DNA of 64,000 nucleotides, taken from positions 496,001-560,000 of the forward strand of contig NZ_CP109999.1 in the NCBI RefSeq assembly GCF_025947145.1, in the 5' to 3' direction. This document shows, in pieces, positions 23,328 through 31,996 of this stretch. The notes under the pieces are model-generated. The model was not told the DNA's origin. It saw only the letters and a program-made list of their open reading frames with translations, and did not search any database. The DNA is from Flavobacterium sp. N1994 (lineage in GTDB: Bacteria; Bacteroidota; Bacteroidia; Flavobacteriales; Flavobacteriaceae). Numbering within the stretch: position 1 is the stretch's first letter; each line of letters starts with the position of its first letter. The position numbers were made by a program, and so were the translations under genes.

Positions 23328-24014
23328 TTAATTTTTATTTTCTAATAAAGGAACAAACTTAAAATCACCAAATTCATGCTTTTCAAACTGTGTTTCATTT
23401 TTGCGAATGAGCATGGTCATTACTTGTTCTTTATCACCAACAGGAATAACGAGCCTTCCTCCTATTTTTAATTGTGCCATTAAGGCTTTAGGGATAATAG
23501 GTGCTCCAGCGGTAACAATGATGCTATCAAACGGAGCGTGATTAGGTAATCCTTTGTAGCCATCACCGAATGATAAATGTTTTGGTCGGATGCCTAATTT
23601 GGGTAATAAAGCGGAAGTAGTTTTAAAGAGTTCGTTTTGTCTTTCTACTGAATACACTTTGGCTCCCATAGCCACTAAAACAGCGGTTTGATACCCAGAA
23701 CCTGTACCAATTTCAAGAATTTTTTGTTCTTTTTTAACTTGTAATAACTGACTCTGAAAGGCTACGGTATAGGGTTGAGAAATGGTTTGCCCAGCTCCAA
23801 TAGGAAAGGCTTTGTCCTGATAGGCAAAATCTTCAAAACTGGAGTTTAAGAATAAATGGCGCGGAATTTTTCGAATAGCATCTAAAACGGCTGAGTCAGT
23901 AATCCCTTTTTCTTCTAATAATTTGGCTAGTTGATTTCGAAGTCCTTGATGTTTGCTTGTATCTTTCAATTTGGGTAGTAATTTATTTCGTAAAAATAGA
24001 AAACAAATTATCAA
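23328..24014 (-). CDS. pcm: Protein-L-isoaspartate O-methyltransferase
   Basis: SAM-dependent methyltransferase of 228 residues from the first ATG. SAM motif I is ILEIGTGSGYQTAVL, and QDKAFPIGAGQTISQPYTVA is the PCMT substrate region. It repairs isoaspartyl residues in aged proteins. The first 15 residues (MIICFLFLRNKLLPK) look unlike the family; relatives as I recall start at the sequence here read LKDTSKHQGLRNQL, where the Leu is a TTG codon at 23969. A TTG start there is therefore a real alternative (213 residues). Confidence 0.92.
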   Translation of the reverse strand: MIICFLFLRNKLLPKLKDTSKHQGLRNQLAKLLEEKGITDSAVLDAIRKIPRHLFLNSSFEDFAYQDKAFPIGAGQTISQPYTVAFQSQLLQVKKEQKILEIGTGSGYQTAVLVAMGAKVYSVERQNELFKTTSALLPKLGIRPKHLSFGDGYKGLPNHAPFDSIIVTAGAPIIPKALMAQLKIGGRLVIPVGDKEQVMTMLIRKNETQFEKHEFGDFKFVPLLENKN

Positions 24015-24043
24015 TTATCAATTCCCAATTATTAATTAATTTC

Positions 24044-24051
24044 TATTTTTG
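24044..24051 (+). promoter_or_regulatory. -7 element of the eight-gene plus-strand run
   Basis: TATTTTTG, 15 bp before the ATG at 24067. It sits in the extension from the ATG at 24049 and supports the later start. Confidence 0.5.
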
Positions 24052-24066
24052 ATAAAATTTATTTTT

Positions 24067-25041
24067 ATGCTTAAAGTTGGCGTTTTAGGTGCTGGTCACC
24101 TCGGAAAAATACACTTGCGTTTATTACAACAATCTGAAAAATACGAACTTGTTGGCTTTTACGATGAAAATCATGAAAATGGTGCAAAAATTGAAGCCGA
24201 ATTTGGATACAAACAATTTGATACTATTGCCAAATTAATTCACGCTGTAGATGTTATTGATATTGTAACTCCTACCCTTTCTCATTACAAATGTGCTAAA
24301 GTTGCTATCAAATCTGGAAAACATGTTTTTATAGAAAAACCTATTTCTACCACAGTGGAAGAGGCGGAAGAGATTATTGCTTTATCCAAAGAATACCAAG
24401 TCAAAGGACAAGTGGGTCATGTGGAACGATTTAATCCGGCTTTTACAGCAGTGAAGAATATGATTGACAACCCTATGTTTATTGAAACGCATCGTTTGGC
24501 TGAATTCAATCCGCGTGGTACTGATGTGCCTGTAGTTTTGGATTTGATGATTCATGATATTGATGCTATTTTGAGTGTTGTAAAATCAAAAGTAAAAGAG
24601 GTTCATGCTAGTGGTGTATCTGTTTTGAGTCAATCTCCTGATATTTCTAATGCTCGTATAGAATTTGATAATGGATGTGTAGCTAATATTACCTCGAGTC
24701 GAATTTCTATGAAGAATATGCGTAAGTCACGTTTCTTCCAAAAAGACGCTTATATTTCTGTAGATTATTTAGATAAGACTTGTGAAGTAGTGAAAATGAA
24801 AGAAGCTCCTGAAGTGCCTGGAGATTTTGATATGATTTTGCAAAATGCAGAAGGCGAAAAAAAACAAATTTATTTTGCTAATCCTGAAGTTAGTCACAAT
24901 AATGCCATTTTAGACGAATTAGAAACGTTTGCAGATGCCATCAATAACAATACTACACCAATAGTTACTTTAGAAGATGGAACAGAAGCCTTACGTGTGG
25001 CTTATATGATTATCGATTCTATGAAACAAAAATCAAACTAA
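24067..25041 (+). CDS. Gfo/Idh/MocA family oxidoreductase
   Basis: 324 residues. GVLGAGHLGKIHLRLL at the start is the NAD(P)-binding Rossmann loop, and GKHVFIEKPIST near 85-96 is the family signature with the catalytic Lys of EKP. The C-terminal alpha/beta domain follows. It oxidises or reduces a sugar or polyol-like substrate that cannot be named. It is the first gene of a tight run; the next starts 9 bp after its stop. Confidence 0.88.
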   Translation: MLKVGVLGAGHLGKIHLRLLQQSEKYELVGFYDENHENGAKIEAEFGYKQFDTIAKLIHAVDVIDIVTPTLSHYKCAKVAIKSGKHVFIEKPISTTVEEAEEIIALSKEYQVKGQVGHVERFNPAFTAVKNMIDNPMFIETHRLAEFNPRGTDVPVVLDLMIHDIDAILSVVKSKVKEVHASGVSVLSQSPDISNARIEFDNGCVANITSSRISMKNMRKSRFFQKDAYISVDYLDKTCEVVKMKEAPEVPGDFDMILQNAEGEKKQIYFANPEVSHNNAILDELETFADAINNNTTPIVTLEDGTEALRVAYMIIDSMKQKSN

Positions 25042-25050
25042 CTCAACATA

Positions 25051-25938
25051 ATGAAAACAATAGCTGTAATAGGCGCAGGAACTATGGGCAACGGAATAGC
25101 TCATACTTTTGCACAATGCGGTTTTACCGTAAAACTAATTGATCTCTCGGAAAAATCATTGGAAAAAGGAATGGCTACTATTGCCGGAAACCTTGACCGA
25201 ATGGTAACTAAAGGAACCATTACTGAAGAAGACAAACATAAAACTATAAGTAACATTATCACTTATACCGATATAAAAGACGGTGTTGTGGGAACCGATT
25301 TAGTAGTGGAAGCCGCAACAGAAAACGTAACATTGAAATTGAGTATCTTCAAACAACTGAGTGACATTTGCGATCACAATGTGATTTTGGCTACCAATAC
25401 TTCTTCGATTTCTATTACACAAATTGCGGCACAAGTAGTGCATCCTGAAAGAGTGATTGGAATGCATTTTATGAATCCAGTTCCGATAATGAAATTGGTG
25501 GAAATAATTAGAGGATATTCAACTTCGGATGAAGTGACTAAAATCATTATGGATTTATCATTGAAATTAGGCAAGACTCCAACTGAAGTCAACGATTACC
25601 CGGGATTTGTTGCCAATAGAATTTTGATGCCAATGATTAACGAATCCATCGAAACCTTGTACAATGGAGTTGCAGGTGTGAGTGAGATTGATACTGTTAT
25701 GAAATTGGGAATGGCACATCCTATGGGACCCTTGCAACTAGCCGATTTTATTGGACTTGATGTTTGCCTTTCGATATTAAACGTGATGTATGAAGGTTTT
25801 AAAAACCCAAAATATGCTCCTTGTCCCCTTTTAGTTAATATGGTTATGGCTGGTAAATTGGGAGTAAAATCAGGAGAAGGTTTTTATGATTATTCGGAAT
25901 CTAAAAAAGCAGAGAAAGTTTCGAAACAATTCGCTTAA
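25051..25938 (+). CDS. 3-hydroxybutyryl-CoA dehydrogenase
   Basis: 295 residues. The N-terminal NAD-binding domain has VIGAGTMGNGIAHTFA, and the catalytic dyad motif is GMHFMNPVPIMKLVEI (His and later Glu). The C-terminal domain has GFVANRILMPMINE and MGPLQLADFIGLD. It converts 3-hydroxyacyl-CoA to 3-oxoacyl-CoA with NAD in fatty-acid or butyrate-type metabolism. It is 3 bp upstream of the DUF1015 gene. Confidence 0.93.
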   Translation: MKTIAVIGAGTMGNGIAHTFAQCGFTVKLIDLSEKSLEKGMATIAGNLDRMVTKGTITEEDKHKTISNIITYTDIKDGVVGTDLVVEAATENVTLKLSIFKQLSDICDHNVILATNTSSISITQIAAQVVHPERVIGMHFMNPVPIMKLVEIIRGYSTSDEVTKIIMDLSLKLGKTPTEVNDYPGFVANRILMPMINESIETLYNGVAGVSEIDTVMKLGMAHPMGPLQLADFIGLDVCLSILNVMYEGFKNPKYAPCPLLVNMVMAGKLGVKSGEGFYDYSESKKAEKVSKQFA

Positions 25939-25941
25939 AAC

Positions 25942-27159
25942 ATGAGCAAAATAATCCCTTTTAAAGCGGTTCGTCCAACACCCGATAAAGTAGCCTTGGT
26001 GACTTGCAGAAATTATGATGATTATAGTTCGGCTGAGCTTGCTGCTTGGTTGAGTTTTAATCCGTATTCCTTTTTACATGTGATTCATCCAGCGTATATG
26101 TATTCTCAAAAAATTACATTGGACAAACGTTTTAAAGGAGTTACTCATAAATACCAAGATTTTAAAACAGAAGGGATTTTTATGGAAGAAGACAAAGCCG
26201 TTTTTTTTCTATATGAAATCCAAACTAAAGTGCAGACATTCACAGGTTTTGTAGCTGGCACTTCCATTGAAGATTACAAGAATAATATCATTAAAAAACA
26301 CGAAGACACTTTGCAATATCGTGTGGAATATTTTAAAGATTATTTGCATCAAACTGGCTTCAACACAGAGCCCGTTTTAATAACTTATCCAGATAATGAA
26401 ACCCTAAATACTTGGATTGCTAATAAGAAAAAAAGCCAACCCATTTATAATTATTCGACCACCAATAAAGAGAAACATCAAGTTTGGAAAATTGAAACCG
26501 ATGAAGAAATTAAGTGGTTGCAAACTCAGTTTGAGAATATTCCAGAATTATATATTGCAGATGGCCACCACCGTTCGGCTTCTGCAGAATTACTTTATGA
26601 TGAAGACCATCATTTAGGTAATGAAAATCTAAATTATTTCATGAGTTTTTTGATAGCAGAAAGCAATGTAAAAATTTATGAGTACAATAGAATCATAAGA
26701 GACTTGAATGGCTATTCTAAAGGAGATTTTATTGAAAAACTTTCTGAATATTTCATCATTAAAGACAAAGAGCAAGAATTGTGGAAGCCACAAAGTAAGT
26801 TTGAATTCGGTATGTATCTCGATGGCCATTTTTATGCTTTATTCTATAAACAAGAAAATAAGCAACCTTCTATTTTACAGAATTTAGATGCCCAAATTTT
26901 ATACGATAAAGTATTGCAACCTTTGTTAGGTATTGAAGATTTGAGAAATGATGAGCGCATTGAATACATTCCAGGCAAGCAATCTATTGCCACTATAAAA
27001 GAATTGGTGGATGAAGGTGAATTTGAAGTAGGTTTTATGCTCTACCCTTCTGATATTTCTGAAATCAAAGCTTTGGCTGATAACAACTTGATTATGCCTC
27101 CTAAAAGTACATATATCGAACCTAAATTCAGAAGTGGATTAATGGTTTATGAATTATAA
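25942..27159 (+). CDS. DUF1015 family protein
   Basis: 405 residues. IADGHHRSASAELL near 207-220 is the DUF1015 signature, and IPFKAVRPTPDKV opens the protein as in the family. DUF1015 members are related to the SerK/ParB-like fold and are found near serine genes in some Bacteroidota; here no serA or serC is adjacent. The biochemical role is not established. It is cytoplasmic and part of the plus-strand run. Confidence 0.85.
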   Translation: MSKIIPFKAVRPTPDKVALVTCRNYDDYSSAELAAWLSFNPYSFLHVIHPAYMYSQKITLDKRFKGVTHKYQDFKTEGIFMEEDKAVFFLYEIQTKVQTFTGFVAGTSIEDYKNNIIKKHEDTLQYRVEYFKDYLHQTGFNTEPVLITYPDNETLNTWIANKKKSQPIYNYSTTNKEKHQVWKIETDEEIKWLQTQFENIPELYIADGHHRSASAELLYDEDHHLGNENLNYFMSFLIAESNVKIYEYNRIIRDLNGYSKGDFIEKLSEYFIIKDKEQELWKPQSKFEFGMYLDGHFYALFYKQENKQPSILQNLDAQILYDKVLQPLLGIEDLRNDERIEYIPGKQSIATIKELVDEGEFEVGFMLYPSDISEIKALADNNLIMPPKSTYIEPKFRSGLMVYEL

Positions 27160-27174
27160 TTAAACAACTTATCA

Positions 27175-27561
27175 ATGAAAAAACTACTTATATTATTATT
27201 GTTATCTGGAACTGTTTATTCTCAGAACATATCTAAAAAAGAAGCTATTAATAAGAATCTGTGTAAAGCTTGGGTAGCTGATTATGCCATGATGGGTGGT
27301 CTGAAGGTAGAAAAGATGGGACAAATGAAGTCATTGACATATACGTTTAAATCTGACAATACCTATTTAGCCAACGGAACCATATCTGGGAAATGGCAAT
27401 ACAATTCTAAAAAGAAAAATATTGAGTTACTGGTTAATGGTGTTTTAAAATCGACTATAACTTCTTTAGAAAAGAAAAAAATAGTGATGATTTTGAATGT
27501 TGATAAATCAGCACCAAAAGAAATGGGGAAATTAGAAATCTATTTCAAGCCAAAAGGGTAA
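27175..27561 (+). CDS. Small secreted protein, lipocalin-like
   Basis: A 128-residue precursor with a signal peptide (MKKLLILLLLSGTVYSQ) and a beta-rich body with the pattern YTFKSDNTYLANGTISGKW, as in small lipocalin-like Bacteroidota proteins. It may bind a small ligand in the periplasm. The assignment rests on pattern only. It is 15 bp after DUF1015 and 2 bp before yggS. Confidence 0.65.
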   Translation: MKKLLILLLLSGTVYSQNISKKEAINKNLCKAWVADYAMMGGLKVEKMGQMKSLTYTFKSDNTYLANGTISGKWQYNSKKKNIELLVNGVLKSTITSLEKKKIVMILNVDKSAPKEMGKLEIYFKPKG

Positions 27562-27563
27562 CT

Positions 27564-28217
27564 ATGTCAATTCAACAAAACCTTCTTAAAATAAAGTCTT
27601 CTCTACCCTCTCAGGTAACTCTTGTAGCCGTTTCTAAAACAAAACCTGTTGCCGATTTGATGGAAGCCTATGATTCAGGTCAACGTATTTTTGGTGAAAA
27701 CAAAATTCAAGAAATGACTGAAAAATGGGAAGTCATGCCGAAAGATATTGAATGGCATATGATTGGTCACGTACAAACCAACAAGGTGAAATACATGGCA
27801 GAATATGTGAGTTTAATTCATGGTGTAGATAGTTTGAAGTTGTTAGAAGAAATCAACAAGCAAGCGAAGAAACATAATCGAGTTATTAATTGTTTGCTAC
27901 AAATATATATAGCTGAAGAGGAAACCAAATTTGGTTTAGATGAGAAAGAATTAGAGGAGCTTTTGAATTCAATTACATTCAAAAGCTTAGAAAATATAAA
28001 TGTGATTGGTTTAATGGGAATGGCAACGTTTACTGATAATCAAGTTCAAATCAAAAAAGAATTTCAGCATTTAAAATCCATATTTGATAAATTCACTATT
28101 CACAATTCACAATTTACAACGCTTTCTATGGGAATGTCTGGAGATTATCAGCTTGCTATTGATTGTGGTAGTACTATGGTTCGCATTGGAAGTAGTATAT
28201 TTGGAGGAAGATCATAA
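27564..28217 (+). CDS. PLP homeostasis protein YggS/PLPBP family
   Basis: 217 residues. Lys25 (VAVSKTKP) is the pyridoxal-phosphate Schiff-base lysine, and FGENKIQEM, WHMIGHVQTNK and the LSMGMSGDYQLAI block complete the family signature. It buffers PLP and balances amino and keto acid pools. Its stop at 28215-28217 is followed, in the same reading frame, by the DnaQ-GIY-YIG nuclease. Confidence 0.94.
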   Translation: MSIQQNLLKIKSSLPSQVTLVAVSKTKPVADLMEAYDSGQRIFGENKIQEMTEKWEVMPKDIEWHMIGHVQTNKVKYMAEYVSLIHGVDSLKLLEEINKQAKKHNRVINCLLQIYIAEEETKFGLDEKELEELLNSITFKSLENINVIGLMGMATFTDNQVQIKKEFQHLKSIFDKFTIHNSQFTTLSMGMSGDYQLAIDCGSTMVRIGSSIFGGRS

Positions 28218-28235
28218 ACATTAAATACAAGTCTT

Positions 28236-29597
28236 ATTTACGCAATACTCGACATAGAAACCACTGGAGGTCAATTTAACGAAGAGGGCATTACTGAAAT
28301 TGCCATCTATAAATTTGACGGACATGAAGTGGTAGATCAATTTATTAGTTTGGTTAATCCCGAAAAACCAATTCAGCCTTTTGTGGTAAAATTAACAGGG
28401 ATAAATAATGCCATGTTGCGCTCTGCCCCAAAGTTTTATGAAATTGCCAAACGCATCATCGAGATTACTCAAGATTGCATTGTTGTAGCTCACAACGCCT
28501 CCTTTGATTATAGAATTTTGCGAACAGAATTCAGTCGATTAGGCTATGACTATATTAGGCCGACACTTTGTACGGTGGAGCTTTCACAAAAATTGATTCC
28601 AGGACAACTTTCTTATAGTTTAGGAAAATTAGTTAGAGCGCTCGGCATTCCGGTAACAGATAGACATCGTGCCAGTGGAGATGCTATGGCTACCGTTAAA
28701 TTGTTCAAAATGCTTTTGGAAAAAGATGTCAAGAAGGAGATTTTAATCAGTTTAATAAAAGCCGAAATCAAAAAAGGATTATCTCCGAAGTTGCTTGATA
28801 TAGTTGAAAGTTTGCCTTCCAAAACAGGGATATACTATATTCATAATGAGAAAGGCGATTTGATTTATATTGGTAAAAGTCGGAATATTAAAAAAAGAAT
28901 TAATCAGCATTTTACAGGAACCTCAGGAAAAAGCAAAAAAATTCAACGCGAAGTATTTGCCGTAACTTATGAAGTTACCGGAAGCGAATTGATTGCTCTT
29001 TTGAAAGAAAGCGAAGAAATTAAAATCAACAAACCTATTTACAATCGTTCACAACGAAAAACGATATTTCAATGGGCTTTGTATTCTGAGAAAAATGAAA
29101 AGGGTTATTTGGCTTTAAAATTGTTAAAAGCGGATGGTAGAAAAAAGGAAATCACTTCATTTACTTCTATCCAAGAAGGAAAAAATTCACTTTTAAAGAT
29201 TACTGAAAAGTATAATTTATGTCAAAAAATAAATGGCTTATACGAAACCCAAAATGGTTGTTTTCAATACAAAATAAAAGAATGTAATGGCGCTTGTTTA
29301 GGCAAAGAAGCTCCCGAATTATATAATGAGCGTGTACATGAATTTATGACCGAAATGGCTTTTGAAAACGACAATATGGTTATTGTTGATAGAGGAAGAT
29401 CGGTTGATGAACGCTGTGCTGTATTGATAGAAAACGGAATTTATAAAGGCTATTGTTTTTATGATTTGAATTACCAAATTAACAACATTGAGATACTAAA
29501 GAATATTATCATTCCGATGCAAAACAATCGTGACACCAGAACTATAATTCAAGGGTATTTACGTCGCAATAAAGTGATTAAGATTGTTAAGTTTTGA
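28236..29597 (+). CDS. DnaQ exonuclease / GIY-YIG endonuclease fusion with probable ATT start
   Basis: 453 residues if started at 28236. Domain one is a DEDDh 3'-5' exonuclease: Asp6 and Glu8 (DIETTG), Asp91 (NASFD), His144 and Asp149 (DRHRASGDA). Domain two is a UvrC-type GIY-YIG nuclease (GIYYI at 198, YIGKSR at 211). A C-x12-C-x7-C-x3-C set at 329, 342, 350 and 354 resembles the UvrC iron-sulfur ligands. The frame is open back to the yggS stop, yet ATG, GTG and TTG are absent before a GTG at 28329, which would lose DIETTG. The codon at 28236 is ATT, exactly where Met of MYAILDIETTGG is expected. Probably a DNA-repair nuclease. Confidence 0.8.
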   Translation: MYAILDIETTGGQFNEEGITEIAIYKFDGHEVVDQFISLVNPEKPIQPFVVKLTGINNAMLRSAPKFYEIAKRIIEITQDCIVVAHNASFDYRILRTEFSRLGYDYIRPTLCTVELSQKLIPGQLSYSLGKLVRALGIPVTDRHRASGDAMATVKLFKMLLEKDVKKEILISLIKAEIKKGLSPKLLDIVESLPSKTGIYYIHNEKGDLIYIGKSRNIKKRINQHFTGTSGKSKKIQREVFAVTYEVTGSELIALLKESEEIKINKPIYNRSQRKTIFQWALYSEKNEKGYLALKLLKADGRKKEITSFTSIQEGKNSLLKITEKYNLCQKINGLYETQNGCFQYKIKECNGACLGKEAPELYNERVHEFMTEMAFENDNMVIVDRGRSVDERCAVLIENGIYKGYCFYDLNYQINNIEILKNIIIPMQNNRDTRTIIQGYLRRNKVIKIVKF

Positions 29598-30511
29598 ATT
29601 ACTTAATTACCATAATTGGTCCAACAGCTATAGGAAAAACTTCCTTAAGCATTGCTTTGGCAAAACATTTTGAATGTGATATTATCTCTTGCGATAGTCG
29701 TCAGTTTTATAAAGAAATGAGAATTGGGACAGCCGTTCCTAGTAAAGAGGAATTACATTCGGCTACACATCATTTCATACAAAATAAATCTATTTTTGAA
29801 AAGTATACCGTTGGTGATTTTGAGAAGGAAGCTATTACAAAGTTGGATGAGTTATTTCTGAAAAATAATATTCAAATTTTGGTTGGAGGTTCAGGATTAT
29901 ATGTAGATGCAATACTGAAAGGATTTGATGATTTTCCAGAAATTGAAAATACAATTAAAGAAAAAATAAACACTGATTTTGAAGCACTTGGAATCACTTA
30001 CCTTCAGCAGGAGTTGAAAAAATTAGACTTTGATTATTATCAAAAAATGGAGATTGAAAACCCTCAAACTTTACAAAATCCACAACGTATGAAAAGGTTT
30101 GTTACCGTTTGCCACGGAACTGGGAAACCTTACTCTTCATTTCTTAATCAAAAGAAAAACGAACGCAACTTCACTCCTATTATAATTGGACTTGAAGCAG
30201 AAAGAGAAATTATGTATGACAGAATTAATCAACGTGTGGATATTATGATGAATGAAGGCCTTTTAGAGGAAGCTGAAACATTGTATCCTAATAAAGAACT
30301 TAATGCCTTACAAACGGTTGGCTATCGGGAGTTGTTTGATTATTTTGATGGAACGATTTCATTAGCATTTGCAATTGAGGAGATCAAGAAAAATACTCGA
30401 CGTTTTGCCAAAAGACAAATGACATGGTTTAGAAATACGGAAAATGTAAAATGGTTTGATTTTAAAAGTGAGGCCAATGAAATTATTAATTATATAAACT
30501 CAAAGTTATAA
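29594..30511 (+). CDS. miaA: tRNA dimethylallyltransferase MiaA
   Basis: 305 residues starting at a TTG that overlaps the nuclease stop (TTGA). GPTAIGKT at 9-16 is the P-loop, DSRQFYKEMRIGTA is the tRNA-binding motif and GGSGLYVDAIL the catalytic strand. It adds the dimethylallyl group to A37 of tRNAs that read codons starting with U. The overlap implies translational coupling with the upstream nuclease. Confidence 0.94.
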   Translation: MNYLITIIGPTAIGKTSLSIALAKHFECDIISCDSRQFYKEMRIGTAVPSKEELHSATHHFIQNKSIFEKYTVGDFEKEAITKLDELFLKNNIQILVGGSGLYVDAILKGFDDFPEIENTIKEKINTDFEALGITYLQQELKKLDFDYYQKMEIENPQTLQNPQRMKRFVTVCHGTGKPYSSFLNQKKNERNFTPIIIGLEAEREIMYDRINQRVDIMMNEGLLEEAETLYPNKELNALQTVGYRELFDYFDGTISLAFAIEEIKKNTRRFAKRQMTWFRNTENVKWFDFKSEANEIINYINSKL

Positions 30512-31251
30512 TGCCCATTTCAAAGGACTTTACTTCTATACTATCTAAAGATTGGGAAATTAATTTTTTGCAATGCTATCCTAATGGCTATTTGAAATAT
30601 ACCGACTTATGCAACATTTTGCAATTAACGGCTGGTGTTCATGCCGAGTTAGGAGGTATTAGTTTTAGTGATATGCAAGAGCATCATCAGGCTTGGGTTT
30701 TGAGTAGAATGAGAGTTGAAATTAAACGATTACCTAAATGGAAAGAAGTTGTAACAGTAAAAACATGGATTAATTCATTAGAAAACTCACGTTCTGTCCG
30801 TTGTTTGGAACTTTATATAGGTGATGAAAAAATAGTAGGGTGTGAAACTTTTTGGGCAGTATTTAATACCAGTACGCGTCGCCCTGAGTCATTGGCTTTG
30901 CCACACGAACATTTTAAAAAATATCCAGATGATAAAGCAACTGAATTGCAATTTTCTAAAATTGACACCACCTTTGCTAAAACATTTTTAGCTGAAAAAA
31001 AAATCCTGCTTTCAGATTTAGATATTGTTAATCATGCTAATAGTGTAAAATACCTTGAATGGTGTTTGGATGCAATTGATGCAGGAACAATACAAAATCG
31101 GGAGATTATAAGTTTTGAAATGAATTATTTAAAAGAAGTTGCCTTAGGGGAAACTATTTCTATTGGAAAGAGTAAAACCGAAAATCCAATGGTATTTACT
31201 GTAAGTTCATCTGACAAAACTTGTTTCGCACTCCAAATAGATTGTAAATAA
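30511..31251 (+). CDS. Acyl-ACP thioesterase (FatA-like)
   Basis: 246 residues made of two hotdog folds. LPKWKEVVTVKTWINSLENS is the first substrate strand and LDIVNHANSVKYLEWCLDA contains the Asn-His catalytic pair of the second. It hydrolyses acyl-ACP to free fatty acid and ACP, ending or trimming fatty-acid synthesis. The ATG shares a base with the miaA stop (TAATG). It closes the plus-strand run. Confidence 0.82.
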   Translation: MPISKDFTSILSKDWEINFLQCYPNGYLKYTDLCNILQLTAGVHAELGGISFSDMQEHHQAWVLSRMRVEIKRLPKWKEVVTVKTWINSLENSRSVRCLELYIGDEKIVGCETFWAVFNTSTRRPESLALPHEHFKKYPDDKATELQFSKIDTTFAKTFLAEKKILLSDLDIVNHANSVKYLEWCLDAIDAGTIQNREIISFEMNYLKEVALGETISIGKSKTENPMVFTVSSSDKTCFALQIDCK

Positions 31252-31253
31252 AA

Positions 31254-31277
31254 ATGGCTCCAATTTCTTGAAGCCAT
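31254..31277 (-). terminator. Weak terminator of the two-component unit
   Basis: ATGGCT / AGCCAT with a loop, followed on the minus strand by TTTTTATTT, just past the response-regulator stop. Confidence 0.5.
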
Positions 31278-31282
31278 TATGC

Positions 31283-31984
31283 TTATTTTTTTACGACTAG
31301 TCTAAAGCCTTCGCCGTGAATATTTAAGATTTCAACATTGGGATCATCTTTGATATATTTACGTAATTTGGCAATGTAAACGTCCATACTTCTTGAAGTA
31401 AAGTAATTGTCTTCTCTCCAAATCTTAGTTAAAGCTAATTCTCTTGGCATTAAATCGTTTTCATAAGTTGCCATCATTTTCAATAATTCAGACTCTTTAG
31501 GAGAAAGTTTGATAGGTTCATTATTGTCTAATTTTAAGTAACGAAGCTTAGAATTTAAAAGGAATCTTCCTATTTGGAACTCAAATTTAGCAGGTTCATT
31601 TTTATTCTCTGCCGCTTTTCTTTGAATGATGGCTTTTATTTTCATCAATAATACATCTGAATCAAATGGTTTGTTTAGATAATCATCAGCTCCTACTTTG
31701 TATCCTTTTAAGACGTCTTCTTTCATTGATTTTGCCGTTAAGAAAATCAAAGGAACATCTTTATTTTTTTCTCTGATTTCTTTAGCTAAAGTATAACCGT
31801 CTTTGTAGGGCATCATGACATCCAAAATACACAAATCGAAATTGTCTTTTTTGAATTTTTCAAAACCCTCCATACCGTTTTTGGCTAATGTAACATCAAA
31901 ATCATTTAATGTTAGAAATTCTCTCAAAACGATTCCAAAGTTTTGATCGTCTTCCACGAGTAGTACTTTTTTATTAGTTTCCAT
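31283..31984 (-). CDS. rprY: OmpR-type response regulator (RprY-like)
   Basis: 233 residues: a receiver with phospho-acceptor Asp55 (ILDVMMP), Lys105 (NKPF) and a C-terminal winged helix (SPKESELLKMMATYE, then DVYIAKLRKYIKDDP). The cognate kinase gene ends 12 bp upstream. The pair resembles RprXY of Bacteroides. Target genes are unknown. Confidence 0.9.
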   Translation of the reverse strand: METNKKVLLVEDDQNFGIVLREFLTLNDFDVTLAKNGMEGFEKFKKDNFDLCILDVMMPYKDGYTLAKEIREKNKDVPLIFLTAKSMKEDVLKGYKVGADDYLNKPFDSDVLLMKIKAIIQRKAAENKNEPAKFEFQIGRFLLNSKLRYLKLDNNEPIKLSPKESELLKMMATYENDLMPRELALTKIWREDNYFTSRSMDVYIAKLRKYIKDDPNVEILNIHGEGFRLVVKK

Positions 31985-31996
31985 AGTAATTTTATT

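Noticed and set aside
24006..24040. Short AT-rich repeat ATCAATTATCAATTCCCAATT as a regulatory array
   Set aside because: Too short and too low in complexity to separate from background composition.
27564..29597. A YggS-nuclease fusion gene with a sequencing error at the TAA
   Set aside because: YggS ends at its normal length with its normal C-terminus (IGSSIFGGRS), so the stop is real; readthrough is only kept as an alternative.
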